From NCBI GenBank assembly GCA_030035585.1, contig CM057468.1, positions 53,316,145 through 53,380,144 on the forward strand: a stretch of DNA of 64,000 bases. The letters run 5' to 3'. Position numbers and translations under genes: made by a program. Below the pieces are notes generated by a model. That model did not search any database. It saw only the letters and a program-made list of their open reading frames with translations, and was not told where the DNA came from. The first letter of the stretch is position 1; each line of letters starts with the position of its first letter. This DNA comes from Dugong dugon (Eukaryota > Chordata > Mammalia > Sirenia > Dugongidae). Positions 12,007 through 24,400 of the stretch are shown in pieces.

Positions 12007-12379
12007 ATTAGGGATTTCATTGAACATCTGCTGATCAACTTGAGAATCAGTTTCTTCTGCATGGACTTGACTCCCTAGAGATTTCTTGGACCAGCAAGCA
12101 CTTAAGACCCTAGATACCACATAGTAGAAGTGTTCGGGCACCACTAAGTATTTTTACCTTGCCATAGGGGAGTTCTCATCTTCAGGGCAAACTGGTCTCA
12201 TCTCATGTCACCTGCAAAGGAATAACTCATGTTCTGCAAGTTTTTTTGTTTTGTTTTGTTTTTGTGGCTGTTAGTCAGCTTCAGTTTTCTTCATCATGCT
12301 ATGACAGTCATCTCTGAAGATAAAAGGGAGAGTAGTTTGTTCTTGGAAACCTGTTGACCCTTTCAAATGAAAAAATTTA

Positions 12380-12610
12380 AACCCTGAGTTCTTTCAGTTC
12401 ATGGGAATGCTAATAGCTTCCACATACCTTAGCCTACTCATGGGCATCAGATTGCTTCTCTGGGCCAAGGCATTAGTGGTAACTTTCATATGGCCCTTAA
12501 TGGTTCTGATTATAAGGACAATAACCATTAAAATCACATTTCCATTAAGCAAAATAGATCTTATCCAGGAGCCTATTCCATTAGGCAGCCAGCTGAATAT
12601 ATCATGAAAG
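12380..12610 (-). pseudogene. Retroviral env remnant (transmembrane anchor region)
   Basis: The - strand near 12600-12480 encodes FSWLPNGIGSWIRS followed by a hydrophobic stretch (VILMVIVLII) and a polar tail, the layout of a gammaretroviral TM subunit anchor. No intact env frame surrounds it. 12610-13735 shows no clear product and would be the rest of a decayed env. It is non-functional. Confidence 0.55.
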
Positions 12611-13735
12611 GAGTTACAATATTCCTATTGGGTTACATGTAAACCAGGCAGCCTCCTTGTGAATTTTATCTGTCATGTTCAACTTCCCCAGAGGTATTTA
12701 TCCAGGAACAGCAGGAGGTATTGGTAATGGTGCAGATGCCGCTTTGTTGAGCATGAAGGTAGTCTAAAGTGATCCTATTGCCAAAGGGTTAATTGAATAT
12801 GAGTGGTGGGGACAGTTATGAAAATGCAATAAAAAGAAGCTTAAAACAAAAAGGGATAATATAGATTCTAATTCCAAACAGGTCATAAATTTGATTTAAG
12901 CAAAAATAACTATAATGGTCAAAAGATGGCACCTCAGGCGAGTTAGATCATTAAAACCATCAAAATACTCATAACTGAAAATTATGATCCCAGGGACTAA
13001 GAAAAATTCAAGAAGTGTTAAAGTTCTCATTTAAGCAGCTTATTTCAAAGGTCCTAGCTGATGAAATATAGTAACTCCTAAAATCACTAAAATTAAGCAC
13101 AAGGAAATTGTGGTAACAATTGGCATAAAGGTAATCACTAAAACCATCAGGATATAATCCTGCAATCATGCATAACAGCTAAAAATACTAACTTCCCAAA
13201 AACGATAAAGCAAAGAGCAAAAAGTCCAAATTTTACTGTAAGTCATGTGGGCAATTTCAGGTCGGGTCCAGAGATCTTGGAAAAGAAGCTGTTTACTCAG
13301 GTGTCAGCCTCTTCTCATGCTGGACCATTTGAATTTAAGTTTGAGTTCTTTCAGGGATTTCTCGGTCTGTTCAAGAACCAGGGCCTTCTTTGACTGGGAT
13401 AGATGGATTCAAGCTTTGACCCTTTGCAATTCTGCAGCACATGGATTAGTGAACAAGACCAAATAAAGTCCCTTCTGTTGAGGTTCAAGGTAGCTGATGT
13501 CTTTTCCAATAAACATAATCGCCAGGGAAGAGGGGTGGGGTAGTAGACCTTAGTGCCCTTATTGTCAAAATCCTCCTTAAGAAATTTAGCTTGTTATTTA
13601 GCATAAGGAATCAAAGATTGGCAATACTTCAATAAATTTGCTTGTATTAGATTTATATCAGTAATGGCTGCTGAATAGGACAAATTCATAGGCTGGCCTG
13701 TTACAGTCTATGAGTAGCTTTTAAATTCATCAACA

Positions 13736-14115
13736 TTAATCTGGGGCTTGCAACCAAGTCAATCCCATAAATGATGCAAGGTTCACCAGTTGAGTTTTTA
13801 TGATTCCATTTGTCTTTTTCACAAGCCCAGAAGACTGGGGGTAATAAGGGCAATGGAGTCTCTGAAAAATAGGAAAGAGTCTACAAATAGCACTGATTAC
13901 TTGGCCTGTAAAGTGGGTTTCTTTGTTGCTGCAGAGGATGATTGGAGCTCCCCACATGGGAATTATATTTTCTAACAGTTTTTTAGCCACAAAAGTGGCC
14001 ATGGCTTTGCAGCAGGGAAAAGCCTCAACCCAATGATAATACCTGCCAATCATAACTAAAACAAATTTATAGCCATTAGCAGGTATTAACTGAATAAAAT
14101 CTATTTGCCATTCAA
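13736..14115 (-). pseudogene. Retroviral integrase core, catalytically dead
   Basis: The - strand reads WQIDFIQL (first catalytic Asp at 14099-14101), RYYHWVEAFPC, then CSNKETHFTGQV, and YYPQSSGLVKKTN. Gammaretroviral integrases have Asp in the second motif (here Asn, codon 13925-13927) and Glu in the third (here Lys). Two of the three DDE residues are therefore lost. Confidence 0.8.
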
Positions 14116-14644
14116 GTGTAGGACCAGTGGGTAGTTGATACCTTTCAGGAAGAAGTTGGTAAGATTTACCTGGGTTGAATTCAGAAGAGACAGAGCAGAC
14201 TCTAAATACTTGATCTGAAGCTTTTTAAAAATGCCCTAAAAAATATTTTTTGGACAATCCCTATGGTCTTATCCTACCCAAATATGGAAGGTGTTCAACA
14301 AAGGAATATGTAAATCCTTGAGGACAACAGGTGTAGCATCTGGTCCTTCCCATAAAGAAGTATCTTGATTAAAATTACAGCCTTCTCTTTTCTATTGTTC
14401 CTTCTCAGATTCAGGAGCTTCAGTTTGATGGCAAGCTAGATCACGCCAAACTATGTGATCTTTTCTAGGGTCTTCAGTCATTAGACCATGGGATCTGTCT
14501 GATGGGCAACCACGACAAAGACAACATCTGTTATAGGAAGGTCATAAAAATCCATGTTAAAAGCACTCATCATCATAAAAGTGGTGTCACCTTTAACTAG
14601 GGGATGTCTGAATTCATAAATATAGCTAGCTGCAGTTAAATTTC

Positions 14645-15865
14645 CTAAAAAACGCCTTTCCAAAAATTAATGATATGTTCACCTGGTATGCCCCTTATGT
14701 TAGTCAAGCATGTTTGGAGTAGGGGAATATGCAAACAGGCAGGCAAAATGGGCCTATTTCCAGGGCCCATCCACAAGTCAGTGGCAGGATTCTGATAGCA
14801 TTCAGTGTATGCCCAGTCCTTAACCTCTTCCTCAGAGGCTAGTTGCTGATATTTGCCGAGAGTTTCAAAAAGGTCAGAAAAACAGAAAAAATTGAAAATG
14901 TGTAGGGTTGGCCTTGCCAAGCCTAACTTAATATAGTCTAATGTTTTGTTTTGTTTTTTTTAGAAAAATTAGAGTTTGGCAGTTTCAAAGGGCTAGACAC
15001 TTTCAAAGGGCATAATTCTTTCATTCCCTCTGCTTAACTCTGGTTATAACAGGAGCCATCGTGATTGGATGTGAGGTGTTGAGACACCCTGTTTGGCTGC
15101 CGTGTCAGCTAAGGCTTTTCTCCTTACTTCCTCCATTTGGGAGCATTTTTAGATTGGTGGCCCTGAATTTTGACTATTGTGATCTCAGAAGGGAGCAAAA
15201 GAGCCTCTAGGAGGTTGAAAACTAAAGTACCATTTTTAACCTGGGATCCTGAACATGTCAGAAAACCCCTCTGTTTCCACAGCATTCCAAAATCATGTAC
15301 AATTCAAAATCCATATCTCATGTCTGTATAAATGGTTACTGATTGTCTTGAGGCTAGTTTGCAAGCCCTGGTGAGTGAAATCAATTCAGCTTCTTGGGCA
15401 GATGTCACTTTTGGAAGGGGGCTCTCCAACACTTCAGTGGAGGTAGTAACAGCATATCCCCACCGATAATGAGAATCAAAGATTTAGCTTCAAATGTGAT
15501 CCAGCTACAAAAAGAATTAAATCAGGATTAAGCAGAGGAGTTTCCAGCAAATCCTGTCTAGGGGTGAGCAGGTGGTCTGTTAAATCAAGGCAGTCATGAG
15601 GGACTGCATTGATGTCATTGGGTAGAGGTAAGAGTGCGGCTGGGTTTAAAGAATTTACTATGTGCAGTCAAATGTTAGACGCTGCCAGGAGAACTTCACA
15701 TGAAGTTATCCTACTAGCTGATAAATGTTGAGTTAAGGAAGAATTTAAGATAGCAGCTACTGCATGGGAAACATGAACATCTAGAAAGTTCCCAAGAACA
15801 ATGTTGGGAGTAGTTTCCATCAATGGGGCAGTGATAGCTACTGCGCTAAGACAGTTTATTTTCAT
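14645..15865 (-). pseudogene. Retroviral pol remnant (RNase H region and spacer to integrase)
   Basis: 15865-15668 encodes text like the connection/RNase H start (HAVAAILNSSLTQHLSASRI). 14920-14645 carries the stretch before integrase (NPATDLWMGPGNRPILPACL, LQTCLTNIRGIPGEHI). Frameshifts lie between. It is truncated upstream at the L1 boundary. Confidence 0.65.
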
Positions 15866-16510
15866 TATTGATTTCTAGTTTTGTTGTAATGAGATCAGAT
15901 CAATTACATGATCAATGTAATTTTGGATTTTTTGCAGATGACTGAATATTTGTAAATATGTCATTATTTGTAAATATTTTAGGATACAAGTATGCATGTA
16001 TGTGTGCATTCTATATCCTTCCTAATATTTGGTCAGCTTGATCAAAAAATTTCAGAGAGATGTTTAAAATCTCCCACACTAACCCTATGGATTTGCCAGT
16101 TTATTTTTGTATTCTTTAATTTTTTTAATTTATATACATTTGAGATCATTTTGGTAGATACACTAAGACACACAATTATTAACAATTCTTGGTTGATTGT
16201 TCCATTTCTTATTATATAGAGTCTCTCTTAATCCCTGATAGTGCTTTTTGTCTTTTATTAACATTGCTAAGGTAGCTCCTTTTTGATTATTATTTGTCAG
16301 GTATAGCATAAAGATTAGTAAGGAAGAATACATTTATGGTTATTTGTAAATATCTTAATTGTATACATAGAAAAGCCTATGGGATATTAAAAATAGTCCT
16401 AGAATTAAGCAAAGTTAGCAAGATCTCAAGAGACAAATCAGTATACAAAAATCATTAGTGCTTCTATATACTAGCAGCAAACAATTGGAACATGAAATCT
16501 GAAAAAAATC
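15856..16510. repeat. Old L1 segments in opposite orientation
   Basis: 15856-16320 is antisense L1 ORF2 endonuclease region (ATTGATTTCTAGTTTTGTTG; AAATCTCCCACACTAACC). 16330-16510 is sense RT-region L1 (ATCAGTATACAAAAATCATT, TATATACTAGCAGCAAACAA). Confidence 0.5.
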
Positions 16511-16519
16511 AAAGTGGAG

Positions 16520-17940
16520 ATTCAAAAACAGACATTTCAATATTTAAATCAGGAGTCATTAGATGAAGTTAGAGAGAATGTACAAATAGATAAGAGGTCT
16601 CAGGATGGTGTCCTGGGGAATTTCAACATTTAGAGGTCAACAGAAGAGGAGCCAGCAAAGGAGACAGAGCAGGAGTCACCAGTTAGATAGAAGAAGCAGC
16701 AGAGAACATGCTGCCTCAAAAACTGAGAGAATGCACCGAGTCTGTTGCTGTTGAGAGGTCATGGATGATGAAAGCAGAGACATAACCATTGTTATTGGCA
16801 ACATGGATGTCTTTGTTAAGGCTGATGTGTAATGGTGGTGAATAAAACCCAGTTAATTTGGGTTCAAGGGAGACTAGGAAAGGAGGAAATACAGTTCTAT
16901 AGACAACTCTTTCAGAATGTTTTGTTGTCAAATAGAGGAGACGTATGTGTTAATAGCTAGAAGGGGATTGCGGAGTCAAGGGAAGTTTTTTTGTTTTTCT
17001 TTCTTTCTTGTTTTAATATGACACAGTTTGAAAGTTCATAGGCCATAAGGAAGAATTTAATAGGGAGAAAGATAAATTGATTACAGGAGATAGGGGGATA
17101 ATTACAGGAGTGAAGTCCTTGGGAAGAAGGGAGGAGATGAGAGCCAAAGTCTAAGCGAGGGTAGATCTTTGATGGAAGCAGGGTCACTGTGGACACTCAC
17201 AGGAGGGAAGGCATAGAGAATGGGTTCAGATACAGGGAGGCTGGTATATCTGGTGACAGGTAAATGAGGGAAATGCGAAATGACTGCTTATATTTTTCCC
17301 ATTAAATGTGAGGAAACATCATCAGCTGGAAGTAACAGGGGAGGATGGAGTGAATGAGATTGGAGGAGAAATAGAAGCTGTGAAGTGTGACATTGTTATT
17401 TGGGAAGGTGGGAAAGAAAACACACCAGAAAAATACGTGAAATTGTTAAGCAATATTGAGAATCCACTTGAGATTTTTGGCTACAGATTTAAAGTGAAAC
17501 CAGTCAATGTTCAAGTTGCTTTCATATAGGCATGAAGTAGTTGGATTGTTTGGGCTTACTTAGGGATGGCATTTTGACTGGCAAGTGGGACACAAGGAGA
17601 GAAAGGCCAAGGTGTTACAGGTAAGGAAGTGATTAACATGACCATGGAATCCAAGTGTTTAAGGAGGAAAGTGAATCCATGAGAGGAAGATGGGTGGTAA
17701 AAATGTGTTGAGGGCCAATGGATTGGAAGTTTTAATGAGATTGAAGTAATGCTGGAAAAGAAGTATTAGAGCTGAGTTGTAGGTATGGGAAGTAGTGGTC
17801 AGAGAGTGGAATGCTTGGAATTATTTCAGAGGTGATGCAGATATCAGTGATGACAACTGCAGGATATGGCTATGGAAGAGAGTGACTAAGGTGAAGTGGA
17901 ATAAAGTTTCACAGAAGATGAGCCAATCATTAAGCCATTG
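16520..17940 (+). repeat. Ancient interspersed repeat, family not assigned
   Basis: Purine-rich, non-coding text ('GGTGTCCTGGGGAATTTCAA', 'GAGGAGCCAGCAAAGGAGAC', 'GATTGGAGGAGAAATAG') resembles a mammal-wide old repeat I have seen but cannot name with confidence. Short open frames inside it show no family resemblance. Confidence 0.35.
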
Positions 17941-18225
17941 TTTCTTAGCTCCAAACTCATCTTCTATACTTTACCTTGTGATGCTGGTGCTGGGACTTTA
18001 CAAACCATATTTACTTTGCCAAATGGCTCCTTGTTATGCTCTGCCAATGGGGGATCTAGAGTGAGTCTGCAAGGCTGGAAGTGCAAGAAGGGAATTGCTC
18101 CTTCCTGTTTCTATCAGTATTACCCCATCAATGCTTCTCCATGCAGGCAGCGGCAGTTCCTTCCCATGGCAGCAGCTGAATCCATTCTGAGTTTACCAAC
18201 ATTTGCAGAAACAGCTTTATTGCAC

Positions 18226-18750
18226 CGTCATGGATTGAGCTGTGTCCCCCCAAAAATGTGCATCAATTTGTCTGGGTCATGATTACCAGTGTTGTGTGAT
18301 TGTCCACCATTTTGTCATCTGATGTGATTTTCCTATGTGTTGTAAATCCTATCTCTATGAAGTTGATGAGATGCGATAAGTGGCAGTTATGTTAATGAGG
18401 CAGGACTCAGTCTACAAGATTGGACTGTGTTTTGAGCCAATCTCTTTTGAGATATAAAATAGAGAAGTTAGCAGAGAGACAGGGGGACCTCACACCACCA
18501 AGAGAGCAGCACAAGGAGCACAGCACGTCCTTTTGAGCTGGGGTCCCTGCACCTGAGAAGCTCCTAGTCCAGGGGAAGATTGATGACAAGGATCTTCCTC
18601 TAGAGCCAACAGAGAGAGAAAGGCTTCCCCTGGAGCTGACGCCCTGAATTTGGACCTCTAACCTACTAGACTGTGAGAGAATAAACTTCTGTTTGTTAAA
18701 GCCATCCACTTGTGGTATTTCTGTTATAGCAGCACTAGGTAACTAAGACA
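18226..18750 (+). repeat. Solo LTR, MaLR-like
   Basis: It starts (C)GTCATGGATTGAGCTGTGTC and ends TAACTAAGACA, with AATAAA followed by TTGTTAAAGCCATCCACTTG near its 3' end. It closely matches the copies at 41166, 46456 and 39248 (reversed). Confidence 0.8.
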
Positions 18751-18872
18751 CACCCATCTCGGAGATACTAGCATCTAGTCTTAGCAGCTCCACTCTTCAG
18801 AGGTCTGTGTTTCAGCTCCAAGGACCCCTCCTCTTAGTGCATAATTTTTGACAATCCTAACCTCTTCCTGTA

Positions 18873-19071
18873 GTCTCTGGGTGGTGCAAGCAGTTAACAT
18901 GCTCAACTGCTAACTGAAAGGTTGGAGGTTTGAATCCACCCAAAGGTGTCTCAGAAGAAAAGCCTGGTGATCTACTTCTGAAAAATCAGCCATTCAAAGC
19001 CCTATGGAGCACAGGTCTACTGATACACATGGGGTCTCCATGAGAAGGAGTCACCATGGCAACCAGTTTTA
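18873..19071 (+). repeat. AfroSINE, second flavour
   Basis: Head TCTCTGGGTGGTGCAAGCAG, body GAAGAAAAGCCTGGTGATC and CTACTTCTGAAAAATCAGCC (the same as the RTE 5' leader at 4790-4830), tail CATGAGAAGGAGTCACCATG. Confidence 0.85.
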
Positions 19072-19314
19072 ACCTCTTCCTTCCTCCCACCCCAGCCCTA
19101 AGAATGGCAGCTGCTTCCTGCATTTGCTATTTCTGTGGCACCTCAGTGTTTCCTTTTTGCACTTTTAGCTCCCTAGCTAACAACCTTATACCTAGATAAA
19201 AATTCTTCATATAAAATTCTCATTGTCCCAATAACTGGCATGGTTCCTCTTTACCGACTGGAGTAAGATTGATGGATTGTATCGATGTCAATATCTGGGT
19301 GGGACAGTGCATTA

Positions 19315-19440
19315 GTTTTCCAAAATGTTATCACTGGGGGAAACTTGGAAAAGTGTACACAGAATCTCTCTGTGTATTTCTTACAACTGCATGTGAATCT
19401 ACAACGATCTCAATAAATACTTCATTAAAAAAATGATCAC
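19315..19440 (+). repeat. Old L1 3' end
   Basis: 'TGTTATCACTGGGGGAAACT', 'CTTACAACTGCATGTGAATC' and a terminal A-rich tract fit an L1M 3' end. 19440-20300 shows nothing recognisable. Confidence 0.5.
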
Positions 19441-20300
19441 TTTAGAGGTATATTTCAATCTTTTTTTCTGTCCCCAGAAAGGACAAAAGAAGAAACCATG
19501 ACTTAAAGATCAGTTATTTGCCACAGGAACATGCGCCATGTCGCTGATTTGTATATCTAACTTGGGGGTTTCTAAAGCTTAGAGATTTATAATGACTATA
19601 AAATGCCAGCTGAAACATGAAGCAAGGATGCACAATAGCCCTCCTGCTGGAGGGAATAGAGATATTGAAGCCGACAATGTGAGCACAAATGTTTTTGTTA
19701 ACCTCCAGGGTTTCAGTTAAAAGATTTCATAAGGATTTAAAAAATCAATGGCACCCAACAATAATAAACACTTTCAAGCAGTTACAGTTTTGCCCAGGAG
19801 TTAATAAACCTCAGAAACCACCGATTTTAGTCTGTAACTTTCACCTCCCCTTTTTAGATACATTTAACTTTTTTTTTCCTTAAAGGGAAAAGAGGTAGAT
19901 AAATTTATGATGTCAAATGGTACGCTTGCATTGTTTTTTCTTGCAGTTTTGAAACTTGTGGCTCAACTTCCTTCTTAGGTATAACGTAGATACTGCCTTA
20001 CTTTCTCTCAGAAGTTGTCTCAGGCTGAGTATCCCAGGCAAAAATACATCAGAGAACACGAGCAGTTTCTGAAAAAGTAGAACTCCATTTATTATTGTTG
20101 TTATTGTCTTGGTTTTCTGTTTGTTTGTTTGTCCTCCTCTGGGGAGCCATGTTTCAAATATAATAGATCCTGCCTTCACATTCCCCGCTTTCCTAAGGAT
20201 TTTCAGAACTATGCCTCCTTACGTACGGAATCCTCTTAGCCTTCCCAGAACCCTATGGGAAACTGCAAGCTCTGGTATATAAAATCCTCGACGGTTTTAG

Positions 20301-20511
20301 AGAGCCCTGGTGGTGCAGTGGTTAAAGCACTCAACTGCTAACTGAAAGGTCAGTGGTTTGAACCCACCGACGACTCTGGGGGGGAAGTCGTGGCAGTTGG
20401 CTTCCATAAAGATTTACAGCCTTGGAAACCCTACGGGGCAGTTTTAGTCTGTCCTATAGGGTGGCTATGTGTCAGAACTGATGCGACAACAGTGGGTTTG
20501 GGGTTTTTTTG
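20301..20511 (+). repeat. AfroSINE, first flavour
   Basis: GAGAGCCCTGGTGGTGCAGTGG to a poly-T/G-rich end, with the GGGAAGTCGTGGCAGTTGGC body and a CCTTGGAAACCCTACGGGGC segment. 20512-21258 has no recognisable feature. Confidence 0.85.
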
Positions 20512-21258
20512 TGGGGGGGTGAAAGTGGAGAGGAGAGTTGGAGGGGAGGAACTGTGGGAAAGAGGTAGGCAAGCAGCTATGTTGCTTTTCTTAAAAGACA
20601 AAAAGACTCAAAATATAACATCATTACATTTTAATTTACTTAGTTCATGTTTGATTGAGACCAGCCACCTCCTGTGCATAAAGGCAGTGTGGTAATCTGT
20701 GTTTGCACAGGACATTCTGTAACAGGCCACATTCAACACGCTTTCACAGTAGATGACTTCTTGGCTGTATTTCACATACGGATGTGATTTGCTTTGGAAG
20801 TAACTGTCTGAAATGCTTAAGTCCAGCTGTACTCTCTTTCTTGAGCCCAACTAGGAATTTATGGTTTTTGGTTTCATTATACAGTCTTAAGACTAGGCCT
20901 CGAATTTTATACTATCTGAAATTTTCTGGTGCAAGGCCAAAGTCAGCAAGGTCAGGTGCTCTTGTGGATTCCAAATCTATAAAAGAATCCAGACATGATA
21001 AATAGGTCAGAGATGAAAGCTGCTAAAGATACAGTGATCAGATTATCAGAAGTAAGTAAATATATCTGGGACAAATTTACCCACATTAAGGTCTAGACCA
21101 GGTGTAGATTTTGAAAAAAAGAGACAGGTGTATGTGTGGGGGTGGGCTTGCTGGAGGGACTTGAAAAGAATGCAGGAATACCTGATAAAAATGGCCCATA
21201 AATGGAGAAATATTAGTATCAGAAACAAAAGGAGAGAATGTATCAGAATCTTTGTTGT

Positions 21259-24145
21259 TGTAGGTGCCGTCGAGTCAGTTCTGACTCATAGCGACCCTGT
21301 GTACAACAGAACAAAACACTGCCTGGTCCTGTGCCATCCTCACAATCGTTATGCTTGAGCCCATTGCTGCAGTCACTGTGTCAATCCATCTCGTTGAGGG
21401 TCTTCCTCTTTTTCGCTGACCTTCTACTTTACCAAGCATGATGTCCTTCTCCAGGGACTGATTCCTCCTGATAACATGTCCAAAGTACGTGAGACATAGT
21501 ATTCTGGTTGTATTTCTTCCAAGACAGATTTGTTCGTTCTTGCCAACACCATAATTCAAAGGCATTAGTTGTTCTTCGGTCTTCTTTATCCATTGTCCAG
21601 CTTTCACATGCACATGAAGCGATTAAAAACACCATGGCTTGGGTCAGTCCCACCTTAGTCCTCAAAGTGACATCTTTGCTTTTTAACACTTCAAAGAGGT
21701 TTTGCAGCAGATTTGCCCAATGCAATGTGTCGTTTGATTTCTGGACTGCTGCTTCCATGGGCATTGATTGTGGATCCAAGTGAAATGAAATCCTTGACAC
21801 CTTCAGTCTTTTCTCCATTTATCATGATGTTGCTTATTGGTCCGGTTGTGAGGATTTTTGTTTTCCTTATGTTGAGGTGTAATCCATACTGAAGGCTGTA
21901 GTCTTTGATCTTCATCAGTAAGTGCTTCAAGTCCTCTTCACTGTCAGCAAGCAAGGTTGTGTCATCTGCATAACACAGGTTGTTGATGTGTCTTCTTCCA
22001 ATCCTGATGCCGTGTTCTTCTTCATATAGTCCATCTTCTCAGATTATTTGTTCAGCATACAGATTGAATAAATACAGAGAAAGGATAGAACCGTGACGCA
22101 CACCTTTCCTGACTTTAAACCATGTAGTATCCCCTTGTTCTGTTCGAACGACTGCCTCTTGATCTATGTGTCCTATTTGCTCATCAAAATGCCATCCCTA
22201 AGTAAGCACATTCTTCGCAATGTTATCCATAATTTGTTATGATCCACACAGTTGAATACCTTTGCATAGCCAATAAAGCACAGGTAAACATCTTTCTGGT
22301 ATTCTCTGCTTTCAGCCAGGATCCATCTGACATCAGCAATGATATCCCTCATTCTGTGTCCTCTTCTGAATCAGCTTGAATTTCTGGCAGTTCCCTGTTG
22401 ATGTACTGCTACAGCCGCTTTTGAATTATCTTCGGCAAAATTTTACTTGTGTGTGATATTAATGATATTGTTCGATAATTTCCACATTTGGTTGGATCAC
22501 CTTTCTTTGGAATGGGCACAAATGTGGATCTCTTCCAGTCAGCTGGTCAGGTAGCTGTCTTCCACATTTCTTGGCATAGATGAGTGAGCACTTCCAGCAT
22601 TGCATCTGTTTGTTGAAACGTATCAGTTGGTTTTCTATCAATTCCTGGAGCCTTGTTTTTCGCCAATGCCTTCAGTGCTGCTTGGACCTCTTCCTTCAGT
22701 ACCATTGGTTCCTAATCATATGCTACTTCCTGAAATGGTTGAACGTTGACCAATTCCTTTTGGTGCAGTGACTTTGTGTATTCCTTCCATCTTTTGATGT
22801 TTCCTGTGTTCTTTAATATTTTTCCTGTAGAACCCTTCAATATTGCAATTCGAGGCTTGAATTTTTTCTTCAGCTTGAGACATCCCAAGTGTGTTCTTCC
22901 TTTTTGGTTTTCTGACTCCAGGTCTTTGCACATGTCATTATAATACTTTACTTTGTCTTCTTGAGCTGCCCTTTGAAATCTTCTGTTCAGCTTTTACTTC
23001 ATCGTTTCTTCCTTTTGCTTTAGCTACTTAACGTTCAAGAGCAAGTTTCAGAGTCTCTTCTGACATCCATTTTGGTCTTTTCTTTCTTTCCTGTCTTAAG
23101 GCCCTTGTGCTTTCTTCGTGTATAATGTCCTTGATGTCATTCCACAGCTCGTCTGGTCTTCAGTCATGAGTGTTTAACGCATCAAATTTATTTTTGAGAT
23201 GGTTTCTAAATTCAGGTGGGATATACTTAAGGTTGTACTTTGGCTCTCATGGCCTTGTTCTAGTTTTCTTCAGTTTCAACTTGAACTTGCATATGAGCAG
23301 TTGACGGTCTGTTCTGTAGTTGGCCCCTTGTTCTGACTGATGATATTGAGTTTTCCATCGTCTCTTTCCACAGATGTAGTCAATTTGATTCCTGTGTATT
23401 CCATCTGGTGAGGTCCACGTGTATAGTTCCCATCTATGTTGTTGAAAAAAAGGTATTTGCAAAGAAGAAGTCATCGGTCTTGCAAAATTCTATCACACGA
23501 TCTCTGACATTGTTTCTTTCACCAAGGCCATATTTTCCAATTACCGATTCCTCTTCTTTGTTTCCAACTTTTGCATTCCAGTCACCACTAATTATGAATG
23601 GGTCCTGCTTGCATTTTCTATCAGTTTCAGCCCCATTCAAAATGGCTCACTAATGGCTAGGATATTGATATTTATGCGTTCCATTTCATTTTTGACGATT
23701 TCCAGTTCTCCTAGATTCATACTTTGTACATTCCATGTTCCAGTTATTAATGGATGTTTGCAGCTGTTTCTTCTCATTTTGAGTCATGCCACATCAGCAA
23801 ATGAAGGTCCTGAAAGCTTGACTCCATCCACATCTTTAAGGTTGACTCTACTTTGAGGAGGCTGCTCTTCCCTGGTCGTCTTTTGAGTGCCTTCCAACCT
23901 GAGGGGCTCATCTTCCGGCACTATATCAGACAATGTTCCGCTGCTATTCATAAGGTTTTCACTGGCTAATTCTTATCAGAAGTAGACCGCTGTGTCCTTC
24001 TTCCTAGTCTGTCTTAGTGCAGAAGTTCAGTTGATACCTTTCTGCATGGGTGACCCTGCTGGTATTTGAATACTTGTGGCATAGCTTCCAGCATCACAGC
24101 AACAAGGAATCCCCCACAGTATAACAAACTGACAGACATGTAGGG
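21259..24145 (-). mobile_element. RTE (BovB-like) LINE, antisense, inactive
   Basis: The 3' end lies at the left (GTAGGTGCCGTCGAGTCAG) and the 5' leader at the right (to CAGACATGTA). The RT YADD box is intact at 21961-21972. The endonuclease region (23870-23250) is partly deleted near 23640. Frameshifts and stops interrupt it throughout. Its leader explains the 5' halves of the non-autonomous elements elsewhere in the window. Confidence 0.85.
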
Positions 24146-24284
24146 ATTCCAGTTAGTGCTCAATAAATAGAGGGAGTACTACTATTATTACTACTTTACA
24201 TGAGTCCACCACTCCAGCCTTCTCAAAATATAATCACATCTGATACCACATGTTCATCTTTGCAAGGATACTGCTAGGGTGATT

Positions 24285-24400
24285 TAGGAGAACTGCAGGT
24301 ATGCAGTATCCTCATTTTATAGATGAGAGAAATGAATCCCAATGATTAGTCCCAAGGTGACCTAGCTGGAGAGCAGAAGACTTTGGATTACAACCATGGT
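24285..24400 (+). repeat. MIR fragment
   Basis: 'ATCCTCATTTTATAGATGAGAG' with 'CCCAAGGTGACCTAGCTGG' is the MIR core. Confidence 0.6.

Larger units (their letters stand above)
11268..15855 (-). mobile_element. 5'-truncated class I endogenous retrovirus
   Basis: Read on the - strand from right to left it has the end of RT/RNase H (15865-15668, LSAVAITAPLMETTPNIVLG), further pol (14920-14645, containing LWMGPGNRPILP), integrase (about 14110-13736), an env remnant, a polypurine tract and one LTR. The 5' LTR, gag, protease and most of RT are missing. Frames are broken throughout and key integrase residues are lost, so it is a fossil. The pol signatures are gammaretrovirus-like (class I). L1 sequence flanks both sides. 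Confidence 0.8.

Noticed and set aside
17308-17529. 73-codon open frame on the + strand
   Set aside because: It lies in an unassigned ancient repeat and has no recognisable family or supporting context.
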